Positions 1 through 5,031 of a stretch of 5,054 nt of DNA are shown one piece after another. The DNA is from Pseudomonadota bacterium (lineage in GTDB: Bacteria; Pseudomonadota; Alphaproteobacteria; Rhizobiales; Beijerinckiaceae): contig JAEXUU010000579.1 of NCBI GenBank assembly GCA_023452965.1, positions 1 to 5,054 of the forward strand, read 5' to 3'. The notes under the pieces are model-generated. The model saw nothing but the letters and a program-made list of their open reading frames with translations. It ran no database searches and was not told where the DNA came from. The number at the start of each line of letters is the position of its first letter. Position 1 is the stretch's first letter. The translations under genes and the position numbers were made by a program.

Positions 1-975
1 TACTTCGGCGGGAGCCTCCGGCACGCCGTCGAGCTCTACCTGACCAGCGAGCTCGCCAGCAATCTCGTGGTGCTGCCGATGGTACTGACGGCGCCGCCTC
101 TACGGACCCTGCGCCAGCATGCCAGTGCGCTCGGCCGCTCGGTCCGCCCCCTGCTGCCGGTAGCTGCGCTGCTCATTTCGATCGCGGCGGGGAGCATGAT
201 CGGCGGATCGGGCGCCATCTCGGCCCCGATGCCCGCTCTGCTCTGGTGCGCGCTGAGCTATGGCGTGTTCCCGACGGCGGTGCTGACCTTCGCCACCGGC
301 CTCTGGCAAGGCACCGCTCTGGTGACCAACCTGCCGCCGAGCGCGGCGGAGTTCCTGCCCGCGGTGATCGCGCATCGGCTCAGCCTCGCCCTGCTGGCGC
401 TCGGACCGATCATGGTTTCCAGCATCAACAGCGCACGCAGCGAGTTGGTGAAGGAGCTGAACCGCGCTGCCAACGAGGATTCCCTGACCGGGACCCTGTC
501 GCGCAGGGCTTTCATGCAGCGTAGCGAAGCCGTGCTGGCGGAAAGCGCCCGCCAAGGCACCAGCCTCGCCCTGCTGATGCTCGATGCCGATCAGTTCAAG
601 CGTATCAACGACGAGCACGGCCACGCCGCCGGCGATGCCGCATTGGTCGCGCTGGCCCGAGAAATCGGCGCGATGCTGCGGCCGCAGGACCTGTTCGGAC
701 GGATGGGCGGCGAGGAATTCGCGATCGTCCTGCCGGAGATCGAGCCGGTCGACGCCCTGGCCGTGGCCGAGCGCCTGCGCGAAGCCTGCGCCAACATCGA
801 GTTGATGCTCGACAATGGCAGGGTTGTCCGCATCACGATGAGCATCGGCCTGGTATGCTGCCCAGCAGCCACCGCCTCGCTTCAAAGTCTGCTGAAGCAG
901 GCCGACGACGCCCTCTATGCCGCCAAGCGGGACGGGCGCAACCGCGTCGTGCAGGCCGCGCCGCTCGCCGCCTGA
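1..975 (+). CDS. Membrane-bound GGDEF diguanylate cyclase, 5' end outside the window
   Basis: The frame is open from base 1, so the gene starts upstream; 324 codons are visible, and the GTG at 67 and ATG at 79 are probably internal. The product would make cyclic di-GMP from two GTP at the inner membrane. The first ~150 visible residues contain three or four hydrophobic segments; a stretch with PALLWCALSYG resembles the end of a MASE1-type sensor, but that match is from memory and weak. The GGDEF domain covers roughly visible residues 158-318. It has the metal-binding Asp in LMLDADQFK (residue 195), the following RINDEHGH segment, the active-site GGEEF (706-720) and an RPQD inhibitory I-site (679-690) exactly five residues before it. 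All key residues are present, so it should be active and product-inhibited. No EAL domain follows. It runs convergently towards the small gene at 982-1134, with a 6-base gap. The domain call is secure; the signal it senses is unknown. Confidence 0.95.
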   Translation, partial: YFGGSLRHAVELYLTSELASNLVVLPMVLTAPPLRTLRQHASALGRSVRPLLPVAALLISIAAGSMIGGSGAISAPMPALLWCALSYGVFPTAVLTFATGLWQGTALVTNLPPSAAEFLPAVIAHRLSLALLALGPIMVSSINSARSELVKELNRAANEDSLTGTLSRRAFMQRSEAVLAESARQGTSLALLMLDADQFKRINDEHGHAAGDAALVALAREIGAMLRPQDLFGRMGGEEFAIVLPEIEPVDALAVAERLREACANIELMLDNGRVVRITMSIGLVCCPAATASLQSLLKQADDALYAAKRDGRNRVVQAAPLAA

Positions 976-981
976 ACAGCC

Positions 982-1134
982 TCACTTCTCCTTGATCGAG
1001 AGCCCGTTCTTGCCGACCGAGATCTCGACGCCTTCCGGCTGCTTCTTCTCCTGGTAGAGCGCATAGCTCGTCGCAGCGAGGCCGGCGATGAGCAGGCCGA
1101 CGAGGAGGAAGAGCAGATTGCGCGAGATGGTCAT
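982..1134 (-). CDS. Small single-pass membrane protein, 50 residues, unknown function
   Basis: The reading frame runs ATG to TGA with 50 residues, starting MTISRNLLFLLVGLL. Residues 6-26 form one strongly hydrophobic membrane segment. A charged stretch (YQEKKQPEG) and a short polar tail of about 15 residues (VEISVGKNGLSIKEK) follow. The N-terminus looks like an uncleaved anchor, with the tail probably periplasmic. I have an impression of similar short anchored proteins in Hyphomicrobiales, but I know no function. Support for a real gene comes from a GGAG ribosome site at 1144-1147, nine bases before ATG, the protein-like composition, and an exact EcfG-type promoter at 1189-1213. It is monocistronic, lying between the pap2-type gene terminator and the convergent diguanylate cyclase. 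Stress-linked envelope function is inferred from the promoter only. A longer overlapping frame beginning at 1153 is judged spurious. Confidence 0.82.
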   Translation of the reverse strand: MTISRNLLFLLVGLLIAGLAATSYALYQEKKQPEGVEISVGKNGLSIKEK

Positions 1135-1143
1135 GAAATAGAA

Positions 1144-1147
1144 CTCC
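1144..1147 (-). promoter_or_regulatory. Ribosome binding site of the 50-residue gene
   Basis: Minus-strand GGAG lies nine bases before the ATG at 1134. It fits that start better than the out-of-frame ATG at 1153, which has no such site. Confidence 0.6.
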
Positions 1148-1153
1148 AGTCAT

Positions 1154-1180
1154 GAAAAAGCGCCGCTCTCGCGCGGCGCT
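1154..1180 (-). terminator. Intrinsic terminator after the PAP2 gene
   Basis: A perfect 8-bp GC-rich stem pairs AGCGCCGC (1159-1166) with GCGGCGCT (1173-1180) around a 6-base loop. On the minus strand it is followed by a run of five T (1155-1159, the last shared with the stem). It lies 15 bases past the PAP2 stop and would end the transglutaminase-kinase-PAP2 transcript. It also lies inside the predicted leader of the downstream 50-residue gene, very close to that gene's expected transcription start. Confidence 0.85.
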
Positions 1181-1188
1181 CTGACTGG

Positions 1189-1213
1189 AACGCGCTTATT
1201 CGCGTGCGGTTCC
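1189..1213 (-). promoter_or_regulatory. EcfG-type (general stress) promoter for the 50-residue gene
   Basis: On the minus strand GGAAC (1209-1213) and CGTT (1189-1192) are separated by exactly 16 bases, the full consensus for the alphaproteobacterial EcfG/RpoE2 sigma factor. Transcription would start near 1181-1184, giving a leader of about 48 bases to the ATG at 1134. The -35 element lies within the last codons of the PAP2 gene, and the -10 lies just past its stop codon (1196-1198). Confidence 0.75.
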
Positions 1214-1906
1214 CGGGGGCATGCCGCGTTCGGCCCCACCTGCCCCCGCCTCGCGTGCCTCGGCCTGGGCTGCGAGCCGGCCGAGCCAGGCGACCGCGAC
1301 GCTCGACCAGGTGATGCCGAGGCACCAGCCGCCGAGCACGTCGCTCGGCCAGTGCACGCCGAGATAGATGCGGCTGACGCCGATCGCGATGATCAGGAGC
1401 CAGGCGACCCAGAGACAGATCCGCGAGATATCGGCCCGGCGCGAAGCGATACCGACGAAGCCGGCTATGCCGAGCAGCACGACTGCCGAGAGGAAGGCGT
1501 GCCCGCTGGGAAAGCTCGCGGTGAAGGTCAGGGCCGCATGCTCGACGATGTCGGGGCGTTCGCGCCCGATCGCGATCTTCAGAAGCGTGCTGGCCGCCAC
1601 TCCCGACAGCACGGTCACGATGAGCCCGAGCGCCAGGCGCCAATGGCCGCAAAGCCGCAAAGTGAGAGCCGCCACCACCGTCATCGTGCCGAGCGCGACG
1701 AAGCTGCCGAGCGCGGTGACATCGCGCATCATCTCGCGGAACCAGGCCGGGCCGAGCGGGGTCGACGGGTCGGCGGCGTCGCGAAACAGCATCACCAATC
1801 TGGTGTCGAAGGCGAAGTCACGGCCGGCGATGACGAAGATCGCGAGGCCGAGGAAGCCGAAAGCCGCGGCGGTCGGCAGGAGGAAACGCGGCTGCAGGAG
1901 AAACAT
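1196..1906 (-). CDS. PAP2-family lipid phosphatase, integral membrane
   Basis: A 236-residue protein with all three PAP2 signature motifs: KIAIGRERP at residues 110-118, PSGH at 133-136, and SRIYLGVHWPSD at 178-189 with catalytic His185 and its partner Asp189. About six hydrophobic segments flank these motifs, the usual layout for the PgpB/LpxE/BcrC-like group. Such enzymes remove phosphate from membrane lipids (phosphatidic acid, undecaprenyl pyrophosphate, phosphatidylglycerol phosphate or lipid A) by a phospho-histidine intermediate. The sequence does not decide the substrate. It is the last gene of the leftward operon, 48 bases after the lipid kinase, with no terminator between them. The ATG at 1906 has only a weak GGA-type ribosome site, which suggests modest or coupled translation. 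The C-terminal ~25 residues are Ala/Gly/Glu-rich and likely a disordered cytoplasmic tail. Confidence 0.93.
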   Translation of the reverse strand: MFLLQPRFLLPTAAAFGFLGLAIFVIAGRDFAFDTRLVMLFRDAADPSTPLGPAWFREMMRDVTALGSFVALGTMTVVAALTLRLCGHWRLALGLIVTVLSGVAASTLLKIAIGRERPDIVEHAALTFTASFPSGHAFLSAVVLLGIAGFVGIASRRADISRICLWVAWLLIIAIGVSRIYLGVHWPSDVLGGWCLGITWSSVAVAWLGRLAAQAEAREAGAGGAERGMPPGTARE

Positions 1907-1954
1907 CGAGAGCTATCCAGGCGGGAGTGGCGGCGGCCTATGACGAAAGCGTGT

Positions 1955-2905
1955 TCAGATTTCGGCCGGCCGCGCAGCGATGGCCTGCAGCGCGGCCGGC
2001 AGCAACCGGTATTCGAGCGAGCCGGCGCGGCGCTCGACCTCGCCATCGAAGGTGACATGGCCGCGTCTCTTGTCGCGACGGGTCAGCGTCACCGCTTCGG
2101 CGGTCAGCGAGACGAGGTTGCGCGAGGTGCGCCAGCTTCCGGTCAGCATCGAAAGCGCCGCCTTGGCGCGCGAGAGCAAGCCGCCGGTATCGAGGATGTG
2201 CACCTCCAACTGGCCGCCATCCAGCCGGTTGCGACGCCACTCGGCGCCGTCGAACTGGTTGACGGTGACCAGCACGGCGTCGGCCTCGACCTGGCGCTGC
2301 TCGCCGCCGATCTCCATGGCGACGCGGATCGGCCGGGTGAACAGGATCGAGCGCGTCGCAGCGAAGGCGAAGGCGATGGTGCGGCTGAAGGGAAAGCGCC
2401 GGCGGGCATGCTCGCGCTCGCGGGCCATCAGGCTGAAGAAGCCCATGCCGGAAATCGAGTGGAACGGGCGGCCGTTGATGCTGCCGAGGTCCATGGCAAC
2501 GGGCTCGCCCCGGCAGAGCGCCGCGACCCGCTCCTCGATCGTTCCGAGCAGGCCGAGATCGCGGCCGAGCACGTTGACGGTGCCGAGCGGCAGGATGCCG
2601 ACCGGCCGTGTGCAACCGAGCAGCACGGGCAAGGCGCCGTTGACGGTGCCATCGCCCCCGGCGATCACGGGAATGATGTTCTCGTCCTCGATCGCCGTGC
2701 GCAGGCGCTCCTGAAGCTGGCGCGGCGGCAGCAGCTCGATCTCGGCCCTGCAGCCGGCCGCGGCGAAAGCCTCCTTGAGGCGATGCGAGAAATTATCTGC
2801 CCCGGCCTCGAGCACGGTACCGGCACGCGCATTGGCGATGACCCGGAAGCAGCGAAGCTGCGCCCTCGCCTCAGGCTCGACCGATGGTTCCGACAGGTCC
2901 GGCAT
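1955..2905 (-). CDS. Diacylglycerol/sphingosine kinase family lipid kinase (YegS/DgkB-like)
   Basis: A 316-residue protein with the DAGK catalytic-domain pattern. It has an N-terminal nucleotide-site motif NARAG (25-29), the signature GGDGTVNGAL (83-92), LPLGTVNVLGRDL (105-117), a LDGGQLEV segment (228-235) in place of the usual DDGLLDV, and a C-terminal FDGE (286-289). The length is typical of soluble bacterial YegS/DgkB-type kinases. The family transfers phosphate from ATP to a lipid alcohol such as diacylglycerol at the inner face of the membrane; the substrate here is unknown. The ATG at 2905 lies two bases after the TAG stop of the transglutaminase-like gene and has no clear ribosome site, so translational coupling is likely. 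With the PAP2 phosphatase downstream it could form a lipid phosphorylation/dephosphorylation pair. Confidence 0.92.
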   Translation of the reverse strand: MPDLSEPSVEPEARAQLRCFRVIANARAGTVLEAGADNFSHRLKEAFAAAGCRAEIELLPPRQLQERLRTAIEDENIIPVIAGGDGTVNGALPVLLGCTRPVGILPLGTVNVLGRDLGLLGTIEERVAALCRGEPVAMDLGSINGRPFHSISGMGFFSLMAREREHARRRFPFSRTIAFAFAATRSILFTRPIRVAMEIGGEQRQVEADAVLVTVNQFDGAEWRRNRLDGGQLEVHILDTGGLLSRAKAALSMLTGSWRTSRNLVSLTAEAVTLTRRDKRRGHVTFDGEVERRAGSLEYRLLPAALQAIAARPAEI

Positions 2906-2907
2906 GG

Positions 2908-3807
2908 CTAGGCGGCGATATGGGCACCCCTTTCGTCCGGCACAAGGCGCGGCCGCGGCGACGAGGCGCGCAGCGGAATCTCCTCGGCGACTTCCTCGGT
3001 GACCACTTCAAAACGCTGCAGGAGGTGCGAGCCGAAGGAATTCAGCATCGGCACGTCGGTGGCGTCGCGGCCGCGCGCAATGACGACCCGGCCGATACGG
3101 GGTTGGTTGTGCCGCGCGTCGAGCGTGTACCAGCGCCCGTCCAGCCAGACCTCGAACCAGGCGTTGAAATCCATGGGCGCCGGGTTCGGCGGCACACCGA
3201 TGTCGCCGAGATAGCCGTTGCAGTAGCGCGCGGGAATGTTGAGGCAGCGGCAGAAGGCGACTGCGAGATGCGCGAAGTCGCGGCAGACGCCGATGCGCTC
3301 CTCATAAGCCTCGGCGGCGGTGCGGGTGCTGCGCGCGAAGGCATAGCCGAAAGTCAGGTGGTTATGGACGAAATCGACCACCGCCTGCACCCTGCCCCAG
3401 CCCGGCTCGAGATGGCCGAACAGGTTCCAGGCCGTGTCCATCAGCTTGTCGGTCTCGCAATAGCGGCTGCCGAGCAGGAAGACCATCAAGTCGGCGGGAA
3501 TCTCGGCGGGCGACAGCTGGCGCGCAGTGGGCGCAACGACGTCGGGCCGACCGCCATCATAGATCAGGCCGCTCGCCTCGAGCCGAACGCCGCCTGCCGG
3601 CGCAACCATGCGGCGGCAGATGTTGCCGAACATGTCGAAATGCCGCTCGACACGCAGCGGAACGCCAGCGTCCGCAAGGCCGGTCGCGCACATCTCGTCC
3701 GGCGCCAGCCGGTCGTGACGCCGAGAAGGGTGGACGTCGAGCATGGTCACCAGCGGGGTCGGCCGGTCACAGACGATCTCGATGCGATAGCCGTAGCGGA
3801 TCTGCAT
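2908..3807 (-). CDS. Transglutaminase-like cysteine protease family protein (COG1305 type)
   Basis: A 299-residue protein with no signal peptide, so probably cytoplasmic. Residues 1-~85 form the beta-rich N-terminal domain usual in bacterial members. The transglutaminase core has GVCRDFAHL (Cys175 as nucleophile), then FNAWFEVWLDGRWYTLD with Asp230 as third triad residue. The canonical His before AWFE is Asn215 here. The fold call is strong; the reaction (amidase, protease or crosslinking) is not known for this subfamily. The start is placed at the ATG at 3807 because AGAGGAG (3814-3820) sits six bases before it; the in-frame GTG at 3825 would place this ribosome site inside the gene. It is the first gene of the operon with the lipid kinase (two-base gap) and PAP2 genes. 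No ATP-grasp or alpha-E gene, common partners of such proteins, is nearby. No promoter match is seen in 3808-3906. Confidence 0.9.
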   Translation of the reverse strand: MQIRYGYRIEIVCDRPTPLVTMLDVHPSRRHDRLAPDEMCATGLADAGVPLRVERHFDMFGNICRRMVAPAGGVRLEASGLIYDGGRPDVVAPTARQLSPAEIPADLMVFLLGSRYCETDKLMDTAWNLFGHLEPGWGRVQAVVDFVHNHLTFGYAFARSTRTAAEAYEERIGVCRDFAHLAVAFCRCLNIPARYCNGYLGDIGVPPNPAPMDFNAWFEVWLDGRWYTLDARHNQPRIGRVVIARGRDATDVPMLNSFGSHLLQRFEVVTEEVAEEIPLRASSPRPRLVPDERGAHIAA

Positions 3808-3813
3808 TCCCGT

Positions 3814-3820
3814 CTCCTCT
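3814..3820 (-). promoter_or_regulatory. Strong ribosome binding site that sets the transglutaminase start
   Basis: Minus-strand AGAGGAG ends six bases before the ATG at 3807, an ideal spacing. It argues against the in-frame GTG at 3825 and shortens the protein by six residues. Confidence 0.8.
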
Positions 3821-3906
3821 GTCACTCTGGAATTCGTCGGTGGGCGCTGACGCGTCTTCTGCGGACACCGCCATGCGCGCCTGCCCGGAGCAGGAGCACC
3901 TGCCCT

Positions 3907-3936
3907 AAAAAAGATGCGGGCCTTTCGGCCCGCATC
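3907..3936 (-). terminator. Intrinsic terminator after the PRC-barrel gene
   Basis: A perfect 10-bp stem pairs GATGCGGGCC (3913-3922) with GGCCCGCATC (3927-3936). On the minus strand the loop reads GAAA, a stable GNRA tetraloop, and six T follow (3907-3912). It lies about 80 bases after the PRC-barrel stop and about 100 bases before the transglutaminase start, so it insulates the operon from the PRC gene. The rest of 3826-4015 shows no gene and no convincing promoter. Confidence 0.92.
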
Positions 3937-4015
3937 ACGCTGTCGCAGCGATCCGGCTGGGGGGATAGCAATCGCCGCGACGGGCGCCTTGGAGAAGCGA
4001 TAGCCGCAGGGGCCG

Positions 4016-4399
4016 TCACATCATCCAGTAGGGCATGGTGCCGTAGTAGTCGTGCACGCGCTTGCCGTATTCCTTGTCGTGCCAATCGGGCTCGCCATCG
4101 CTGCCGTACATCGGCGCGGCCTCGAGCTTTTCGCGGGTCAGCGGCACGACATAGCCGCCGCGGTCGACATCGTAGTCGAGCATGCTCCACGGGACGGGAT
4201 GATACTTCTCGCCGAGCCCGAGGAAGCCGCCGAACGACATGATGGCGTAGGCGACCTTCCCGGTGGCCTTGTCGAGCATGACGTCATAGATCGAGCCGAG
4301 ATGCTCGCCTGAGGCATTGTAGACGTCGGTGCCGGCGACGCGGGCGCCGGCGATCAGCGGGTTCGCAGCAGTCGCAGCCGCGGTCATCGTTGCGCTCAT
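4016..4399 (-). CDS. PRC-barrel domain protein, probable general-stress protein
   Basis: A 127-residue protein made of one PRC-barrel domain, about residues 14-97. It has the typical run VYNASGEHLGSIYDVMLDK, then KVAYAIMSFGGFLGLGEKYHPVPW and YVVPLTREKLEAAP. PRC-barrel domains are small beta-barrels that bind protein or RNA partners; the free-standing type is common in rhizobia and relatives, and its exact role is not known. No signal peptide or membrane segment is evident. The C-terminal ~20 residues are rich in aromatic residues and Met (VHDYYGTMPYWMM). The ATG at 4399 is preceded by GGAGGG (4405-4410) at five bases. An exact EcfG promoter at 4450-4474 drives it, giving a leader of about 43 bases, so induction under general stress is inferred. 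The gene appears monocistronic, with a terminator at 3907-3936. Confidence 0.93.
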   Translation of the reverse strand: MSATMTAAATAANPLIAGARVAGTDVYNASGEHLGSIYDVMLDKATGKVAYAIMSFGGFLGLGEKYHPVPWSMLDYDVDRGGYVVPLTREKLEAAPMYGSDGEPDWHDKEYGKRVHDYYGTMPYWMM

Positions 4400-4449
4400 C
4401 GTTTCCCTCCATTGAATTCACGGGCCAGCGCGAACCGGCCTGCCAAACC

Positions 4450-4474
4450 AACGCCGCAACTTGGTCGCTGTTCC
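4450..4474 (-). promoter_or_regulatory. EcfG-type (general stress) promoter of the PRC-barrel gene
   Basis: On the minus strand GGAAC (4470-4474) and CGTT (4450-4453) are 16 bases apart, an exact match to the alphaproteobacterial EcfG consensus. The expected start near 4443 gives a short leader, with a strong ribosome site before the ATG at 4399. Confidence 0.82.
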
Positions 4475-4550
4475 ACGGCAAGAGAGACAAATTCGACGAG
4501 CCTGCCGGCCGGACGGGTTCGCCCGCTGCAGGCACCGGCTTGGAGTTCCG

Positions 4551-4569
4551 GGCCTGCCACCCGCAGGCC
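4551..4569. repeat. Perfect 7-bp inverted repeat just upstream of a stress promoter
   Basis: GGCCTGC (4551-4557) and GCAGGCC (4563-4569) are exact inverted arms around five bases. The repeat ends six bases before the -35 of the plus-strand EcfG promoter. It has no T run, so it is unlikely to be a terminator; an operator is possible but unproven, and such repeats can occur by chance in GC-rich DNA. Confidence 0.45.
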
Positions 4570-4575
4570 TCATCC

Positions 4576-4600
4576 GGAACCTTTGCCGACACGGTTCGTT
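4576..4600 (+). promoter_or_regulatory. EcfG-type (general stress) promoter of the lipoprotein gene
   Basis: GGAAC (4576-4580) and CGTT (4597-4600) are separated by exactly 16 bases, matching the EcfG/RpoE2 consensus in full. Transcription would begin near 4607 and read into the lipoprotein gene at 4742 after a leader of about 135 bases. Confidence 0.8.
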
Positions 4601-4691
4601 GATGCCGCAGGTGATGGGCCGTTGCCGTCTCGCTGCGGTGGCTGCCCGGAGCGTGTCGGACCATGCCCCGGCGAAAGACGACCCAAGCCGA

Positions 4692-4718
4692 GGAGGCGAG
4701 GCAGCCCCTCCCGCCTCC
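4692..4718 (+). other. Leader hairpin before the lipoprotein gene
   Basis: GGAGGCG (4692-4698) pairs with CGCCTCC (4712-4718), and an inner AGG/CCT (4699-4701 with 4707-4709) extends it past a two-base bulge. It ends ten bases before the ribosome site at 4729-4733 and encloses most of an AGGAGG sequence that has no start codon after it. A role in mRNA stability or translation is possible, not shown. Confidence 0.35.
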
Positions 4719-4728
4719 GGCGCAAAGC

Positions 4729-4733
4729 AAGGA
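4729..4733 (+). promoter_or_regulatory. Ribosome binding site that sets the lipoprotein start
   Basis: AAGGA lies eight bases before the ATG at 4742. Together with the signal peptide that begins there, it fixes this start over the far upstream in-frame ATG at 4412. Confidence 0.7.
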
Positions 4734-4741
4734 CTAAAGCC

Positions 4742-5005
4742 ATGAAAAAACTCATCATCGTCGCCCTGGCCGCCGGTTCTCTCGGCGCCTGTACGGCGCG
4801 TGAGGAAAACACGGCGACAGGCGCCCTGATCGGTGCCGGCACGGGCGCCGTCATCGGCGGCCTTGCGACCGGCCGCGCGGGCGGTGCAGCGGCGGGCGCA
4901 GCGATCGGCGGAGTCGGCGGTGCGATCATCGGAAATGCGACCACGCGCGACCGGGTCTGCGTCGGACGAGACGAATGGGGTCGCCGCGTCAGCTACGCCT
5001 GCTGA
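4742..5005 (+). CDS. Small glycine-zipper outer-membrane lipoprotein
   Basis: An 87-residue precursor. Residues 1-16 form a lipoprotein signal peptide (MKK then a hydrophobic core) ending in the lipobox LGAC with lipidated Cys17; Thr at +2 predicts outer-membrane sorting. Residues 27-65 are a glycine zipper with repeated GAxxG and GGxxG spacing (ALIGAGTGAVIGG, AAIGGVGGAIIG), as in YMGG/17-kDa-antigen-like lipoproteins that can pack against or insert in membranes. The tail RVCVGRDEWGRRVSYAC contains Cys73 and Cys87, which could form a disulfide in the periplasm. The frame is open back to 4412, but the lipobox, ribosome site and unprotein-like upstream translation place the start at 4742. It is driven by the EcfG promoter at 4576-4600, divergent from the PRC-barrel gene, so a stress-induced envelope role is inferred. 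Exact function is unknown. Confidence 0.92.
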   Translation: MKKLIIVALAAGSLGACTAREENTATGALIGAGTGAVIGGLATGRAGGAAAGAAIGGVGGAIIGNATTRDRVCVGRDEWGRRVSYAC

Positions 5006-5031
5006 GCCGGCCAGGATATCCTCTAGCTGCG

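Larger units (their letters stand above)
4411..4741. other. Divergent intergenic regulatory region
   Basis: This 331-base gap separates the leftward PRC-barrel gene and the rightward lipoprotein gene. It holds two back-to-back EcfG promoters (4450-4474 minus, 4576-4600 plus), a perfect 7-bp inverted repeat at 4551-4569, and a leader of about 135 bases with a hairpin at 4692-4718. Open frames crossing it have no ribosome site and unprotein-like composition, so I call no gene here. Confidence 0.7.

Noticed and set aside
100..885. A 261-codon minus-strand frame across the diguanylate cyclase
   Set aside because: It is antisense to a gene with complete GGDEF motifs, and its translation is Arg/Gln/Gly/Ala-rich without a recognisable domain.
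833..1153. A 106-codon minus-strand frame starting at ATG 1153
   Set aside because: It overlaps the 50-residue gene in another frame and runs antisense into the GGDEF gene. It has an Arg-rich unprotein-like composition and no ribosome site.
1187..1211. A plus-strand EcfG-like promoter, GGAAC-N16-GGTT, overlapping the minus-strand one
   Set aside because: It arises because the minus-strand site is nearly symmetric. The -10 has one mismatch, and it would only make RNA antisense to the end of the PAP2 gene.
1352..2911. A 519-codon open frame on the plus strand
   Set aside because: It lies antisense to the PAP2 and lipid kinase genes, which carry complete catalytic motifs. Its translation is rich in Arg, Glu, Gln, His and Ala with no domain, as expected of a shadow frame in GC-rich DNA.
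2908..3825. Transglutaminase start at the in-frame GTG at 3825
   Set aside because: The strong AGAGGAG at 3814-3820 would lie inside the coding region; it is ideally spaced for the ATG at 3807.
2884..4242. A 452-codon open frame on the plus strand
   Set aside because: It is antisense to the transglutaminase gene and much of the PRC-barrel gene and runs through a strong terminator hairpin. No motif or ribosome site supports it.
4618..4642. Imperfect hairpin early in the lipoprotein leader
   Set aside because: Pairing needs several G-U pairs and a mismatch, so it is not distinguishable from chance in this GC-rich sequence.
4412..5005. A longer 197-residue version of the lipoprotein starting at ATG 4412
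   Set aside because: The extension is low-complexity, runs through two promoters, and would put the signal peptide and lipobox in the middle of the protein. The ATG at 4742 has a ribosome site and begins the signal peptide.
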